Assembly: GCF_001294455.1 (NCBI RefSeq)
Contig: NZ_LIKT01000013.1
Coordinates: forward strand, 1-64,000
DNA: 64,000 nt
Direction of reading: 5' to 3'
Source: Phaeobacter sp. 11ANDIMAR09
GTDB lineage: Bacteria > Pseudomonadota > Alphaproteobacteria > Rhodobacterales > Rhodobacteraceae
Part shown: positions 40,024 through 50,327 of the stretch, one piece after another
How the letters are laid out: every line of letters starts with the position of its first letter
Numbering within the stretch: the stretch's first letter is position 1
Translations under genes and position numbers: made by a program
Notes under the pieces: generated by a model
Told to the model about the DNA's origin: nothing
Databases searched by the model: none
Seen by the model: only the letters and a program-made list of their open reading frames with translations

Positions 40024-40446
40024 ATGGGTTTGGCATTTGATGTCGCAGGGCTAGAGGCCTATATGGAGGCAATCTTTCCACAGGTCGCAAATGACTTCGC
40101 TATTGATGCTCTGTCGATGGGGGGCATCACCATGCGCCTAAAAGTGGCAGAGCGTCATCTGCGGCCTGGTGGGACAGTTTCTGGGCCGTCGATGTTTTCG
40201 CTGGCGGATGTCACCGTCTACGCGCTGGTGTTGTCGCGGCTGGGGCCCAAGGCGCTGGCAGTGACCACCAATTGTTCGCTGGATTTTATGCGCAAGCCCG
40301 AGGCCGGGCGCGACATTATCGCCAAGGGACAGCTGCTGAAACTGGGGCGCAGCCTTGCGGTGGGGGATGTTCATATGGTCTCAGCAGGATCAGACAAGCT
40401 AGTGGCGCGCTCCACTATGACTTATTCAATCCCGCCAGAGCGTTAA
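40024..40446 (+). CDS. PaaI-type hot-dog thioesterase
   Basis: 140 residues. Single hot-dog domain with RPGGTVSGPSMFSLADVTVYAL, the usual substrate-pocket segment of PaaI/YbgC-type acyl-CoA thioesterases, and NCSLDFMRKPEAGRDIIA. Probably releases CoA from an aryl or acyl thioester. Its stop overlaps the end of psd by 4 bp on the opposite strand. Confidence 0.85.
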   Translation: MGLAFDVAGLEAYMEAIFPQVANDFAIDALSMGGITMRLKVAERHLRPGGTVSGPSMFSLADVTVYALVLSRLGPKALAVTTNCSLDFMRKPEAGRDIIAKGQLLKLGRSLAVGDVHMVSAGSDKLVARSTMTYSIPPER

Positions 40447-41336
40447 GCAATTGCGCGCGCCAGAGGCTGGCCAACCTTGACCAGCGTCTCGCGCCCCTGA
40501 GCGCTATTGGCCACAAGATCCTCGCTAAAGGAAATTTGGTCGGGTTGAAACACCACAACGACGGTGGAGCCGCCAAATTTGAAGTAGCCCTTTTCCTGCA
40601 TCTTGCTGACCGCGCCTGTTGAGGTGGTGTTGATGATAGATCCAACCCCAAAGGCGCCGACTTCGCTAAAGCAGTAGGTTCCGATTTTCTCGTTTTTGAT
40701 TAGGGTGTTGCAGCGCTTGTTTTCGCCAAAAACATCTGGCCCTGCGCCCAGGGCAATCGGGTTGACCGAGTGCAAGGCGCCGGGGATGTCCTGACTAGAC
40801 AGAATCTGACCACCTGCGGGGAAATGGTAGCGGTGATAATCTGCCGGGCAAAGCCGTACGATCGCCAATGCACCACCCAAGAATTGCTCCGAGAGCCCGG
40901 GCAGCATTGAGGTGATCGACATCGGATGGCCTTTGACTGGCACAAAGACATCCCTGTCCAGCTTGGGAAAGACCAGAACCCGGCCATCCGCCGGAGAGAC
41001 AACCTCGTCCGGATCATCTGAATAGGGGCGCGCTTCGGGTTTCAGGTGACGGGCAAAGAAATCATTAAACGAGCTGAAATCAGCGGCGGGTCTCTGGGCT
41101 TCAGCCATATCAATGGACAGCTCATCAATCACCGCCTTGATCTTGCCGCGCGACAGAGCGCTGTCATACCACAGGCCAAACAATCGGCTCATCAGGGGGG
41201 AGCGAAACAGCAGCCGCTCCACCAGGCTGGAACTGGTGTCCTGATAGGCCCAGCGGATCCATTTTTCACCGAGGATGACTTCGTCAAAAACCTGACCTGT
41301 GTCCCGGTTGACCACTTGAATGGGGGTGTTTTGCAT
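40443..41336 (-). CDS. psd: Phosphatidylserine decarboxylase
   Basis: 297 residues. Forms phosphatidylethanolamine at the inner membrane. The self-cleavage site FKFGGSTVVVVF places the pyruvoyl Ser at residue 257. Other motifs: FNDFFARHLKP, VSPADGRV (the Asp of the processing triad) and HYRYHFPAGG-type LCPADYHRYHFPAGG. Length and the GGST site fit the large Psd type. No pssA next to it. Confidence 0.94.
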   Translation of the reverse strand: MQNTPIQVVNRDTGQVFDEVILGEKWIRWAYQDTSSSLVERLLFRSPLMSRLFGLWYDSALSRGKIKAVIDELSIDMAEAQRPAADFSSFNDFFARHLKPEARPYSDDPDEVVSPADGRVLVFPKLDRDVFVPVKGHPMSITSMLPGLSEQFLGGALAIVRLCPADYHRYHFPAGGQILSSQDIPGALHSVNPIALGAGPDVFGENKRCNTLIKNEKIGTYCFSEVGAFGVGSIINTTSTGAVSKMQEKGYFKFGGSTVVVVFQPDQISFSEDLVANSAQGRETLVKVGQPLARAIA

Positions 41337-41597
41337 GGGGTCCGCCTTGCTTTGCCTTACCCCTCGCCGCCTAACAGAGGCAAGTACCGGGCCTCAAGGG
41401 GATTTTGGCGCGGCAGGCCTGCCCTAAGGCGGGTGCCTGAATGTGAGTATAGATTTTGGCAATAATTATCATTCCCGTTATCTGTTTGTCCAATGGGGGT
41501 GAGCTGTGCAAGCGTCTCCCAATAGAAGCCAGGGGGCAGAGACGCAGGGCGTTTTCCACCCCGAGAGAGCAAAACGGAACCGACAAAGGAATGAACC

Positions 41598-42380
41598 ATG
41601 ACCACACGTAGAACGCTTTTGAAAACCACACTGGCCGCCGGCTTTGCCTTGGTTGCCAGCCTCTCTACTGCCAGCTTTGCAATGGCCGAAGAGCTGGGAA
41701 AGATCAAAGAAGACGGCGTAATCCGTATCGCCATGAGCGGCGCTTACCCTCCCTTTAACTTTGTCAATGACAGCAACGAAGTGGTCGGTTTTGATCCTGC
41801 TGTGGGCGCCGAGATCGCCAAGCGTATGGGCGTTGAAGTTGAAATCGTCACCACCGCCTGGGATGGCATCATTGGTGGCTTGCTGGCCAACAAATACGAT
41901 GCCATCGTCGGCTCCATGTCGATAACTGAGGAACGCCAGCAAGTGGTTGATTTTGTTGGGCCCTATTACACCACCAAACGCGCCATCTTTGCCAAACCCG
42001 GCGGCATCACTTCGGCGGCCGCTTTGGGCGAAGCCAAGGTTGGTTTGACACTGGGCGAAACCCATGAGGCCTGGGCCCGTGAAATGGGCTATGACGTGCG
42101 CACCTATAAAGGCCTGCCCGAACTGCTGTTGGAGCTGGAGCACGGTCGCGTTGACGTCATCGTCAATGACTCGATTGCGGCCATCCTGGCGATGAAAGAA
42201 ACCGGTCAAGACTATGTCATGATTACCGATTTTGAGACCGAAGAATTCGGCGCTGGTATCGCTATTCGCAAGGGCAACCCAGAGCTGGCTGCGGCCATGC
42301 AGGGCGCGCTGGACGCGATGATGGAAGATGGCACCTATCTTGAGATTGCCAATAAATGGGTTGGCGGCGACATTCGCTAA
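41598..42380 (+). CDS. Polar amino acid ABC transporter substrate-binding protein
   Basis: 260 residues, periplasmic. Signal peptide 1-32 (MTTRRTLLKTTLAAGFALV..., cut near FAMAEE). SBP_bac_3 fold: IRIAMSGAYPPFNFVNDSNE, VGFDPAVGAEIAKRMG, WDGIIGGLLANKYDAIVGSM, then IAIRKGNPELAAAM. Ligand is a polar or amino acid-like solute. First gene of a four-gene transport unit that ends next to the catabolic cluster regulator. Confidence 0.93.
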   Translation: MTTRRTLLKTTLAAGFALVASLSTASFAMAEELGKIKEDGVIRIAMSGAYPPFNFVNDSNEVVGFDPAVGAEIAKRMGVEVEIVTTAWDGIIGGLLANKYDAIVGSMSITEERQQVVDFVGPYYTTKRAIFAKPGGITSAAALGEAKVGLTLGETHEAWAREMGYDVRTYKGLPELLLELEHGRVDVIVNDSIAAILAMKETGQDYVMITDFETEEFGAGIAIRKGNPELAAAMQGALDAMMEDGTYLEIANKWVGGDIR

Positions 42381-42394
42381 ACCCCTCAAGACGC

Positions 42395-42435
42395 AGCCCC
42401 GCTCAGGTTTCTCTGCGACACACCAGGGCGGGGCT
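42395..42435 (+). terminator. Attenuator hairpin after the binding-protein gene
   Basis: AGCCCCGC (42395-42402) and GCGGGGCT (42428-42435) flank a 25-base loop, with TGTTTA after. It sits between the binding-protein gene and the permeases, likely partial termination as in other binding-protein operons. Confidence 0.55.
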
Positions 42436-42506
42436 GTTTAAAGCGCGGCGGCTTTGCCCTATCAGCGGGGCAGCAAAACAAGCGCGGTTCGAGGAGACAG
42501 ACGACA

Positions 42507-43154
42507 GTGGACTATGCCCTGATGCAGCGGGTCTTTCCCTTCTTTTTAGAGGCGGCCTGGATAACCATATTGCTGTCGGTGCTCACCGCCATTCTGGGCC
42601 TGACCTGCGCCATGTTGGGAACCGCAGCGCGATTGTCGCGCTTCCGGGTTCTGCGTTTCCTTGGGGCGGCCTATGTCAGTGTGTTCCGGGGCACCCCGGC
42701 GCTGATCCAGCTGTTTATTCTTTACTTTGGTGGCCCGCAGATCGGCATCCAGCTGGATGCCTTTGAGGCCGGTGTCATTGGCTTGGGGATCAATGTCGGC
42801 GCCTATATGACCGAAACCATGCGCGGCGCCATCATTTCCGTCGACAAGGGGCAGGGCGAGGCGGCCCGAACCCTGGGGATGAGCAAGTGGCAAGCGATGC
42901 GCAATGTGATCCTGCCGCAGGCGATGCGCCTGATGATCCGCCCGCTTGGGGTGAACCTCAATACGCTGATTAAAAGCACCGCATTGGTCGCCGCCATTTC
43001 CGTGGTTGAGCTGACCTACACCGCGCAGCGCTACATTGGCTCCACCTATAAACCCTTCGAGATGTTCCTGATTGCAGGGCTTTTGTACATGATCATCATC
43101 TATGTTGTGGGACTGGGCGTGACCTGGGCCGACCGCAAAGCCCGCCTGAACTGA
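42507..43154 (+). CDS. Amino acid ABC transporter permease (HisM/HisQ type), 1
   Basis: 215 residues, about five helices. The conserved N-terminal part (RFLGAAYVSVFRGTPALIQLF) and the cytoplasmic EAA loop GEAARTLGMSKWQAMRNVILPQAMRLMI are clear. Works as a heterodimer with the next gene, 18 bp downstream. Confidence 0.94.
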   Translation: MDYALMQRVFPFFLEAAWITILLSVLTAILGLTCAMLGTAARLSRFRVLRFLGAAYVSVFRGTPALIQLFILYFGGPQIGIQLDAFEAGVIGLGINVGAYMTETMRGAIISVDKGQGEAARTLGMSKWQAMRNVILPQAMRLMIRPLGVNLNTLIKSTALVAAISVVELTYTAQRYIGSTYKPFEMFLIAGLLYMIIIYVVGLGVTWADRKARLN

Positions 43155-43172
43155 TCGGGGAAAGGACACGCC

Positions 43173-43829
43173 ATGGGACTAGATTTTAGCGTCATTCCAA
43201 AATACCTCGATATCGTCCTTCTGGGCGCGCTTTGGACCATTGCCATCACCCTGGGGGCGGCCATTGTCAGCTTCTTTGGGGGCATTCTGCTAGCGGTGAT
43301 CGCGCTCTATGCGCATCCTGTGGTGCGCTGGCCGTTTCGGGTCTTTTCCTTCCTGTTTCTGGGCACGCCGCTGCTGCTGCAGCTGTTTCTGATCTATTTT
43401 GGCCTGGTACAGATCGGCATTGATGTGCCGGCCTTTGTGGCTGGGGTGATCGGATTGGGGTTGCATTTTGCCGTCTATAACTCTGAGCTGTTTCAGGCCA
43501 GCATTCTGGCCGTCGACAAAGGCCAGATCGAGGCCGCCCGCACCCTGGGCCTGTCGCGGATGCAGGCGCTGCGCAAGGTGGTGGTGCCACAGGCGGTGCG
43601 CGATGTGATCCCGCCGATTGGCAACAATATGATCGCGCTGCTGAAAGATTCCGCGCTGGTCTCGGTTATCGGTGTCTCTGAACTGACCCTGTCGGCGCAA
43701 CGTGCCATTGGCAGCACCTATCGTCCCTTTGAATTCTACGTCCTGGTGGCGGCCATCTACTACATTATCAACCTCGGCATGGAGGCGGTTCTGCGCCGCG
43801 TGGAACGCCGCATTCAGGCCTCGAAATGA
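43173..43829 (+). CDS. Amino acid ABC transporter permease (HisM/HisQ type), 2
   Basis: 218 residues, about five helices. [18 protein letters not shown], and the EAA loop [27 protein letters not shown]. Paralogous to the upstream permease. The ATP-binding subunit follows at 43847. Confidence 0.94.
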   Translation: MGLDFSVIPKYLDIVLLGALWTIAITLGAAIVSFFGGILLAVIALYAHPVVRWPFRVFSFLFLGTPLLLQLFLIYFGLVQIGIDVPAFVAGVIGLGLHFAVYNSELFQASILAVDKGQIEAARTLGLSRMQALRKVVVPQAVRDVIPPIGNNMIALLKDSALVSVIGVSELTLSAQRAIGSTYRPFEFYVLVAAIYYIINLGMEAVLRRVERRIQASK

Positions 43830-43846
43830 CCGGGCAGGAGAGAAAC

Positions 43847-44620
43847 ATGAGCGCCCAGAAACCTTTCATCGACATTCGTCACGCCAAGAAAAGCTTTGGC
43901 ACCCTGGAAGTGCTGAAAGACATCAACCTGCAGGTGGACCGCGGCCAGATCGTTGCCATCATCGGCCCCTCTGGGTCCGGCAAAAGCACCCTGCTGAGGG
44001 CGATCAATGATCTGGACCCGCTGACGGGGGGCGAGATCTGGCTGGAGGATAAACAGATCAATATGGATCTGCCGCACCGCCAGTATGAACGCCATATCAA
44101 TGAGGTGCGTCAGGAGATTGGTATGGTTTTCCAGCACTTCAACCTGTTTCCTCACCTAAAGGTGCGTGAAAACGTGACCCTGGCGCCCAAGATGCTCAAA
44201 GGTCTGTCCGATGCTGAGGCCAACGCCCTGGCAGAGGAGCAGCTGACCAAGGTCGGCATGATCGAGCGGATTGATTATTACCCCTCGCAGCTCTCGGGCG
44301 GACAGAAACAGCGGGTTGCCATTGCACGCGCTCTGGCGATGAAGCCCAAGGTGATGCTGTTTGACGAGGCCACCTCGGCTCTGGACCCGGAACTGGTGGA
44401 AGAAGTCAATCTGGTGATGAAACAGCTCGCCGAAGAACATATGACCATGATTATCGTCACCCATGAAATGGGCTTTGCCGAAAGCGTCTGTGATCGGGTC
44501 TTGTTTATGGATCAGGGCGTGGTGGTCGAAGAGGGCCCGCCAGAGGTGATCTTTCGCAATCCCAAGAGCGAGCGGACCCAGAATTTTCTGCGCAAGCACC
44601 TGGCCGGGCAGCAGGCCTAG
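43847..44620 (+). CDS. Amino acid ABC transporter ATP-binding protein
   Basis: 257 residues. Walker [10 protein letters not shown] (about 44-52), Q-loop, signature LSGGQKQR and Walker [15 protein letters not shown], as in HisP/GlnQ. Start chosen at 43847 with GGCAGGAGAGAAAC before it; an earlier in-frame ATG at 43826 overlaps the permease stop. Its stop codon overlaps the end of the LysR gene on the other strand. Confidence 0.95.
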   Translation: MSAQKPFIDIRHAKKSFGTLEVLKDINLQVDRGQIVAIIGPSGSGKSTLLRAINDLDPLTGGEIWLEDKQINMDLPHRQYERHINEVRQEIGMVFQHFNLFPHLKVRENVTLAPKMLKGLSDAEANALAEEQLTKVGMIERIDYYPSQLSGGQKQRVAIARALAMKPKVMLFDEATSALDPELVEEVNLVMKQLAEEHMTMIIVTHEMGFAESVCDRVLFMDQGVVVEEGPPEVIFRNPKSERTQNFLRKHLAGQQA

Positions 44621-45585
44621 CTGTAGCTGCGGTCCTCGATCGGGGTCTCGTCGATTGCCGCGATCAAACGATCCAGCAGGATCTGCTCGGCCCGGTTCTT
44701 GGTCGCGTTTTCGCTCCAGACCAAGTAAACGTCGATGGGGGGCAGGTCCTCAAACGGGGGGACCTGCCAGAGCTGCCCATCGCGCACATCCCGGGCGGCG
44801 ACGTGGATGGGAAGGGGGCCGACACCTAGCCCAGAGACGATCATCCGGCGAACCTCTTCCAGATGGCTCGAGACACCAGTGATTTTCTGGCCCAAAGCGG
44901 CCTGCGCCCGCATCACGGTAATGGGTTTCAAAACATCCTGCAGTCGATCGGTTTCAAAACTAACCGAGGAATGCCCCTCCAGGTCGGCAGTGGTCAGGTC
45001 GTCCCGGCCAAACAGCGGGTGCGGTGGGCCGCAGAACAGGCCAAAATACTCGCGAAACACCCGTCGATATTCCAGGTTGGGGTTGTGATCCCCGACCAGA
45101 CAAATGGCAAAGGAGGCGCGTTTTGCCGCCACTTCGGCAATGGCTTTGGAGCTGGATAAGATGTCAATCTTGAGCGTGGCCAGCGGGTGTGCGTGATGAA
45201 AACCGGTCAGGGCCTGATCTATCAAGGGGCTGACAACATGGCTTGCCATGGCGATATGCACATGTCCACGGACATCATCGGTCATTTCGCGCATCAGCGT
45301 CGATAAGCGCAGCACCGACCCATTGATTTCGACCGCCTCGCGATACAGCAGGCGCCCAGCTTCGGTTAGGGCATAATGCCCAGGCGAGCGGTTGATCAGC
45401 TTGCGGCCAACCCGATCCTCTAGGCGTTTTAATGCAGTAGAAACAGAGGGTTGCTTCAGTCTCAATTGGCTGGCCGCATCGGTGACGGAGTGGCTTTCAG
45501 CGAGCACCACAAAGGTCCGCAACAGGTTCCAGTCCAGCTCGCGGGCGATCCGCTCTGGGGCGTAGTGGGGGTCATCCTCCCGCAT
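44617..45585 (-). CDS. LysR-family transcriptional regulator
   Basis: 322 residues. N-terminal winged helix-turn-helix (about 18-75, with [21 protein letters not shown] and [16 protein letters not shown]), then a periplasmic-binding-like effector domain. GAGGTGAG precedes the start. Divergent from the aminotransferase operon and convergent on the transport operon, so it probably controls the catabolic genes and perhaps the transporter. Effector unknown. Confidence 0.93.
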   Translation of the reverse strand: MREDDPHYAPERIARELDWNLLRTFVVLAESHSVTDAASQLRLKQPSVSTALKRLEDRVGRKLINRSPGHYALTEAGRLLYREAVEINGSVLRLSTLMREMTDDVRGHVHIAMASHVVSPLIDQALTGFHHAHPLATLKIDILSSSKAIAEVAAKRASFAICLVGDHNPNLEYRRVFREYFGLFCGPPHPLFGRDDLTTADLEGHSSVSFETDRLQDVLKPITVMRAQAALGQKITGVSSHLEEVRRMIVSGLGVGPLPIHVAARDVRDGQLWQVPPFEDLPPIDVYLVWSENATKNRAEQILLDRLIAAIDETPIEDRSYS

Positions 45586-45752
45586 AGCTCACCTCTATAT
45601 CAGGAATTCCAATTATCTATTTGATCTATAGTAGCGGCTCTCGCATGGTTCCTACAAGCCCGCATTCCGGCCATTTGCAGTATCCGCGCAGCCAGACTGC
45701 GCAGCGGTGTTTGAGCTGGGCAACACAGCGGGAGGGAGTTGGAAAGCAAAGA
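45586..45752 (+). promoter_or_regulatory. Divergent promoter between LysR gene and catabolic operon
   Basis: 167 bp with ATCTAT-TTG-ATCTAT (45615-45629), a direct repeat that also reads as the partial palindrome TATCTATTTGATCTATA. Position and symmetry suit a LysR (T-N11-A type) site controlling 45753-51464. Confidence 0.4.
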
Positions 45753-47090
45753 ATGAGCAATCTGTTTTATCAGGCGCAGGGGCGCAGGCCGGTGTTGGAT
45801 CAGGCGCGCGGCGTCTATATGTGGGACAAGGACGGCAAGCGCTATCTGGATGGGTCCTCTGGTGCGATGGTCTGCAATATCGGTCATTCCAACGCCGAGG
45901 TGCTGACCGCAATGCGCCGCCAGATGGAAAAATCCACCTTTGGCTATCGGCTGCATTTTGAAACAGAGGCGTCAGAGCAGCTGGCGCAGAAACTCGCAGG
46001 CCTGATGCCAGGGGATCTGAACCGGGTTTTCTTTGTGTCTGGTGGGTCCGAGGCTGTTGAGAGCGCCATCAAATTGGCCCGGCAATATGCTCTTGCCAGT
46101 GATCAGGCCAGCCGCTGGAAGGTCATTTCGCGCAGCCCCAGCTATCATGGTTGCACGCTGGGGGCCCTGGCGGTGACCGGTTACACGCCGCTGACCACCC
46201 CTTTTGAACCGATGATGCGGGCGATGCCCAAGACTCCTGCTCCGCGCGCCTATCTGGATGGTTTGGACGCCAGCGACCCGGCCACGGGCCATCATTATGC
46301 CGATATGTTGGAGGCGCAGATCCTCGCCGAAGGCGCCGACACCGTACTGGCCTTTCTGGTCGAGCCAATCGGAGGCGCCTCGACCGGCGCGCTGGTGCCA
46401 CCGGCGGGCTATATGGAGCGGGTCCGGGAGATTTGTAGCCGCCATGGCATCCTGTTGATCATGGACGAAGTGATGACCGGCGCCGGACGCACTGGCAGCT
46501 TTCTTGGCTCGGACCATTGGCAGGCACAGCCAGATATTGTGGTCATGTCCAAGGGCTTGGGGGCCGGCTATGTGCCCTTGGGGGCGGTCATCGCAGATGA
46601 GCGCCTGGTCGCACCGGTGTTGGCGCAGGGTGGCTTTGCCCATGGGTTCACCTATGCGGGCAATCCCCTTGCCTGTGCGGCAGGGCTTGCCGTGGTGAAT
46701 GTTATTGAAATGAATGGGTTATGTGCCAATGCTGTCCAGATGGGGGAAGTGCTTCTGGCACGGCTTTCTGACCTGATGCAGAAATATGAACTGATCGGCG
46801 ATGTGCGGGGCAAGGGGCTGCTCACGGCTTTTGAGTTTATGGCAGATCGCCACAGCAAGGCTCCGCTTCCGGCCAGTTTGAACGCCCATCAGCGCTTTGT
46901 TGATCTGGCCTATTCCAAGGGTTTGATTGTTTACTCGCGGCGCACACGAGATGGAACCGAAGGAGACCACATCCTTGTGTGTCCACCTTTGATTGTGAAC
47001 TCGGATCATATTGACGAAATTATTGAAGGTCTGGATGCCAGCCTGGCGCGATTCAGCCAGGACATTCACGGCGAACTGAAAGCAGGCTGA
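45753..47090 (+). CDS. Class III aminotransferase (PLP)
   Basis: 445 residues. Omega-amino acid/amine type transaminase: GGSEAVESAIKLARQY, SPSYHGCTLGALAVTG, IMDEVMTGAGRTG, and the PLP Lys267 in MSKGLGAGYVPLGAV. Start at ATG 45753 rather than the open frame to 45621, because this begins the homologous part. First gene of a five-gene operon. Substrate not visible; members act on beta-alanine, taurine, diamines and beta-amino acids. Confidence 0.92.
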   Translation: MSNLFYQAQGRRPVLDQARGVYMWDKDGKRYLDGSSGAMVCNIGHSNAEVLTAMRRQMEKSTFGYRLHFETEASEQLAQKLAGLMPGDLNRVFFVSGGSEAVESAIKLARQYALASDQASRWKVISRSPSYHGCTLGALAVTGYTPLTTPFEPMMRAMPKTPAPRAYLDGLDASDPATGHHYADMLEAQILAEGADTVLAFLVEPIGGASTGALVPPAGYMERVREICSRHGILLIMDEVMTGAGRTGSFLGSDHWQAQPDIVVMSKGLGAGYVPLGAVIADERLVAPVLAQGGFAHGFTYAGNPLACAAGLAVVNVIEMNGLCANAVQMGEVLLARLSDLMQKYELIGDVRGKGLLTAFEFMADRHSKAPLPASLNAHQRFVDLAYSKGLIVYSRRTRDGTEGDHILVCPPLIVNSDHIDEIIEGLDASLARFSQDIHGELKAG

Positions 47091-47093
47091 CCC

Positions 47094-48020
47094 ATGAGCA
47101 AAATTTTGATTACCTGTGCTGTCACCGGGTCGATCCACACCCCGTCAATGTCGCCATATCTGCCCGTTACGCCTACGGAAATCTGTGACCAGGCACGGGG
47201 GGCGGCAGAGGCCGGGGCAGCCATCCTGCATCTGCATGCGCGCAACCCGCAGACGGGGCAGCCCTCGGCGGGGGAAGAGGATTTTATGAGCTATCTGCCG
47301 CAGTTGAAGCAATCTTGTGATGCGGTGCTCAACCTTTCCACCGGGGGCAGCGCCGTGATGACCCTGGACGAACGTCTGGCCGCGCCCAAACGGGTCGCGC
47401 CTGAGATGTGCAGCCTCAATATGGGCAGCATGAACTTTGCGCTCTACCCGGCGGCGGCGCGGATTTCCGAATGGAAACACGGTTGGGAACAACCCTTTCT
47501 GGAGAATTCGGATGATCTGGTGTTTAAGAACACACCGCGCGATATCGCCCGCATCCTCACCGAGCTGGGGGTGGAGCGCGGGGCCCGGTTTGAGTTTGAA
47601 TGCTACGATGTTGGGCATCTCTATATGCTCAAGCATTTTGTGGATCGCGGATTGGTGCAAAAGCCTCTGTTTATCCAGTTCGTGTTTGGGGTGCTGGGCG
47701 GCATGGGGACCGATCCGGAAAACCTGATGCATATGAAGGTGATCGCCGACAAACTGTTTGGCGATGACTATATGTTTTCGGTTCTGGCCGCCGGGCGTCA
47801 ACAGATGCCTCTGATCACCATGGCTGCTGCCATGGGCGGGCATGTGCGGGTTGGGCTGGAAGATAGTCTGATGATTTCGCGCGGCGTTCTGGCCAAGGAT
47901 AACGCAGAGCAGGTGCGCAAGATCCGCCGTATCGTCGAGGAGTTGGGCCGCGAAGTCGCAAGCCCGGCTGAGGCTCGCGAGATGCTGGGTCTCAAGGGCG
48001 CTGACCGCACTGAAATTTAA
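47094..48020 (+). CDS. Beta-keto acid cleavage enzyme (BKACE, DUF849)
   Basis: 308 residues. TIM-barrel Zn enzyme of the BKACE family, which splits a beta-keto acid with acetyl-CoA to acetoacetate and an acyl-CoA. Visible motifs: LITCAVTGSIHTPSMSPYLP, AAILHLHARNPQTGQPS with the metal-binding HLHAR, LNLSTGGSA, NMGSMNF, and VRVGLEDSLMISRG near the C-terminus. Families differ by substrate (beta-keto-5-aminohexanoate, beta-ketoadipate, dehydrocarnitine and others). 3 bp after the aminotransferase, so the keto acid is probably its product. Confidence 0.92.
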   Translation: MSKILITCAVTGSIHTPSMSPYLPVTPTEICDQARGAAEAGAAILHLHARNPQTGQPSAGEEDFMSYLPQLKQSCDAVLNLSTGGSAVMTLDERLAAPKRVAPEMCSLNMGSMNFALYPAAARISEWKHGWEQPFLENSDDLVFKNTPRDIARILTELGVERGARFEFECYDVGHLYMLKHFVDRGLVQKPLFIQFVFGVLGGMGTDPENLMHMKVIADKLFGDDYMFSVLAAGRQQMPLITMAAAMGGHVRVGLEDSLMISRGVLAKDNAEQVRKIRRIVEELGREVASPAEAREMLGLKGADRTEI

Positions 48021-48042
48021 AAAAACAAGGCAGGACAGTGAG

Positions 48043-49068
48043 ATGAAAGCATTTCTTGATGCGCGCCAATGGCAGCATGACCCAAAGCACTTTATGGCCA
48101 ATGGTCGGGCACAACCAAATCCCGAGCAGCCCAAGCGTATCGAGGTGCTGCAGCAGGGCGCCTTGGCGGCGGGCTGCGTCTTTACCGAACCGCGCGACGC
48201 CGGGCTGGGTCCGATCGCAGCGGTTCACACGGCCGAGTATCTGACCTTTCTCAGGAATATTTATCGCCGCTGGCAGTATATCCAGGATGCCGGCGAAGAG
48301 GTGATCCCCAATATTCATCCCGCCAACCGCAGCGACAGCTACCCGAAATCTGCCACCGGCCAGTCCGGGTATCACCAGGCGGATACGGCCTGCCCAATCG
48401 CCAAGGGCACTTGGGAGGCGGCCTATTGGTCCGCGCAATCCGCCATCGCGGGTGCGGATTCTCTGCGCAAAGACGGTCAGTCTGCCTATGTTCTGGCGCG
48501 TCCGCCTGGGCACCATGCCTTTGCTGATTTGGCCGGGGGGTTTTGTTTTCTCAACAACTCCGGCATCGCGGCGCAACGCTTGGCTGCGGCAGGGATGCGT
48601 CCAGCGATTGTGGATGTCGATGTGCATCACGGCAATGGCACTCAGGGCATGTTCTACGACCGCGACGATGTCTTGACGGTATCTCTTCATGCCGACCCGG
48701 ACCGGTTTTATCCGTTCTTTTGGGGTCATGCGCAGGAGCGCGGCGCAGGTGCGGGGCTGGGGTACAACCTTAACCTGCCACTGGCGCGTGGCACCGAGGA
48801 TGACGCCTTCCTAAAGGCGCTGGATGTTGCGCTGGAACGGGTGACGCTGTTTGGCGCGGATGTGGTGGTGGTGGCCTTGGGCTTGGACGCCGCGATTGAT
48901 GATCCGTTTCAGGGGCTCGCAGTCACGAAGCAGGGCTTTTCCCGCATCGGCGTGGCTTTTGCGCAGCTTGGCTTGCCGGTGCTTTTTGTGCAGGAAGGCG
49001 GCTATCTGAGCGACAGTCTGGGGGAAAACCTGACCCGTTGCCTCACCGGCTTTCAGGACGCCACCTGA
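48043..49068 (+). CDS. Histone-deacetylase-fold amidohydrolase (acetylpolyamine type)
   Basis: 341 residues, the same length as the Mycoplana acetylpolyamine amidohydrolase. Zn-site motifs VDVDVHHGNGTQ and LGLDAAIDDPFQGL, catalytic HH in RPPGHHAFADLAGGFCFLNN, and FVQEGGYLSDSLG at the end. It should remove acetyl from an N-acetylated amine (acetylputrescine, acetylspermidine, acetyl-lysine-like). Third gene of the catabolic operon, and speD lies just beyond the operon. Confidence 0.92.
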   Translation: MKAFLDARQWQHDPKHFMANGRAQPNPEQPKRIEVLQQGALAAGCVFTEPRDAGLGPIAAVHTAEYLTFLRNIYRRWQYIQDAGEEVIPNIHPANRSDSYPKSATGQSGYHQADTACPIAKGTWEAAYWSAQSAIAGADSLRKDGQSAYVLARPPGHHAFADLAGGFCFLNNSGIAAQRLAAAGMRPAIVDVDVHHGNGTQGMFYDRDDVLTVSLHADPDRFYPFFWGHAQERGAGAGLGYNLNLPLARGTEDDAFLKALDVALERVTLFGADVVVVALGLDAAIDDPFQGLAVTKQGFSRIGVAFAQLGLPVLFVQEGGYLSDSLGENLTRCLTGFQDAT

Positions 49069-49110
49069 CCTGCCGTCCGCCCAAAACCTGAGCCAAAGAA
49101 AGTACGCGCC

Positions 49111-50322
49111 ATGACGACCGCTCTCTCTGTCAACACCTTTACCTACCTGCAGTCCCTGCGGCAGGCTTTGCACCAAATGCCCGAGATCTCTGGCGAGGAG
49201 GAGAAGACCGCCGCCCGGATCACGCAGGAGCTGGAGCAGGCTGGGGCGGATAGGATCTGGACCGGGTTGGGCGGGCATGGCGTGGCGGCAGAATTCACCG
49301 GCGCGCAGCCAGGCCCAACGGTGATGATCCGCTGCGAGCTGGATGCACTGCCCATTCAAGAGATCTCACAGCAGGCTTACCGTTCGCGTATTGAAGGCAA
49401 GGGGCATCTTTGTGGCCACGATGGCCATATGGTCATGGTGCTTGGTGTTGCATTGGCCATGAAAAAACGGCCCCCGTGCGGCCGGGTGATCCTGCTGTTT
49501 CAACCTGCCGAAGAGACCGGTGCCGGCGCCTTCTCTGTGATCAAAGACCCACGCTGGCCCGAGCTGCGCCCGGATTTTGCCTTTGCCTATCACAACGTGC
49601 CCGGGCGCCCCCTGGGGGAGATCGGTCTGTGCAATGGGGTGAGCAACTGTGCCTCGCGGGGGATGAAAATTCGCTTTACCGGCAAGACGTCGCATGCGGC
49701 AGCCCCAGAAGACGGGGTTTCCCCCGCCACAGTCCTCGCGGATCTCATGCGCAGCTTACCCGCTCTGGGAGCGGGGGGTGACATGGGGGCAAATTTTGCG
49801 CTGGCCACGCTGACCCATGCTCAGCTGGGAGAGGCAACCTTTGGCATTGCGCCGGGGGCGGGTGAATTGCGCATGACCCTGCGCAGCCAGACCGATACCC
49901 GCATGGATCAGCTGGTTGGCGAGGCGGAGCAGCAATTGCAGGCCGCGCTTTTGCGAGCGGCGGAGCATCTGGGAGAAATCTCTGCTGATGTGACCTGGCA
50001 CGACATCTTTCTTGCCACGGTGAATGAGGGCAGCGCCGTCGGCGTCGCCCGCAAAGCCGCGGATCAATTGGGTCTGCAATGCACAAACATGGATCAGCCC
50101 ATGCGCTGGTCCGAAGATTTTGGTCGTTTTGGGCTGGACGGGGCAAAATCCGCAATGGTGTTCATTGGCTCGGGCGAGGCGCAGCCACAGTTGCACAACC
50201 CGAATTTTGACTTCCCCGATGCCTTGATACCAGTTGGAGTGACATTGCTGGTTGAAATTTTGCAACAGATTCTTGGGCAGTCTGCCCCGGCTGTTGTTCA
50301 AACTGCCGTTGGGTTGGATTGA
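49111..50322 (+). CDS. M20-family amidohydrolase (hippurate hydrolase/IAA-amino acid type)
   Basis: 403 residues. Metal-binding segment CGHDGHMVMVLG and EETGAGA, then YHNVPGRPLGEIGLCNG, and KTSHAAAPEDGVSPATVLADL, then WSEDFGRFG with the last His-type ligand region. Cleaves an N-acyl amino acid amide bond. Two amide hydrolases in one operon suggest a substrate with two N-acyl groups or two different substrates. Confidence 0.92.
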   Translation: MTTALSVNTFTYLQSLRQALHQMPEISGEEEKTAARITQELEQAGADRIWTGLGGHGVAAEFTGAQPGPTVMIRCELDALPIQEISQQAYRSRIEGKGHLCGHDGHMVMVLGVALAMKKRPPCGRVILLFQPAEETGAGAFSVIKDPRWPELRPDFAFAYHNVPGRPLGEIGLCNGVSNCASRGMKIRFTGKTSHAAAPEDGVSPATVLADLMRSLPALGAGGDMGANFALATLTHAQLGEATFGIAPGAGELRMTLRSQTDTRMDQLVGEAEQQLQAALLRAAEHLGEISADVTWHDIFLATVNEGSAVGVARKAADQLGLQCTNMDQPMRWSEDFGRFGLDGAKSAMVFIGSGEAQPQLHNPNFDFPDALIPVGVTLLVEILQQILGQSAPAVVQTAVGLD

Positions 50323-50327
50323 CCGCA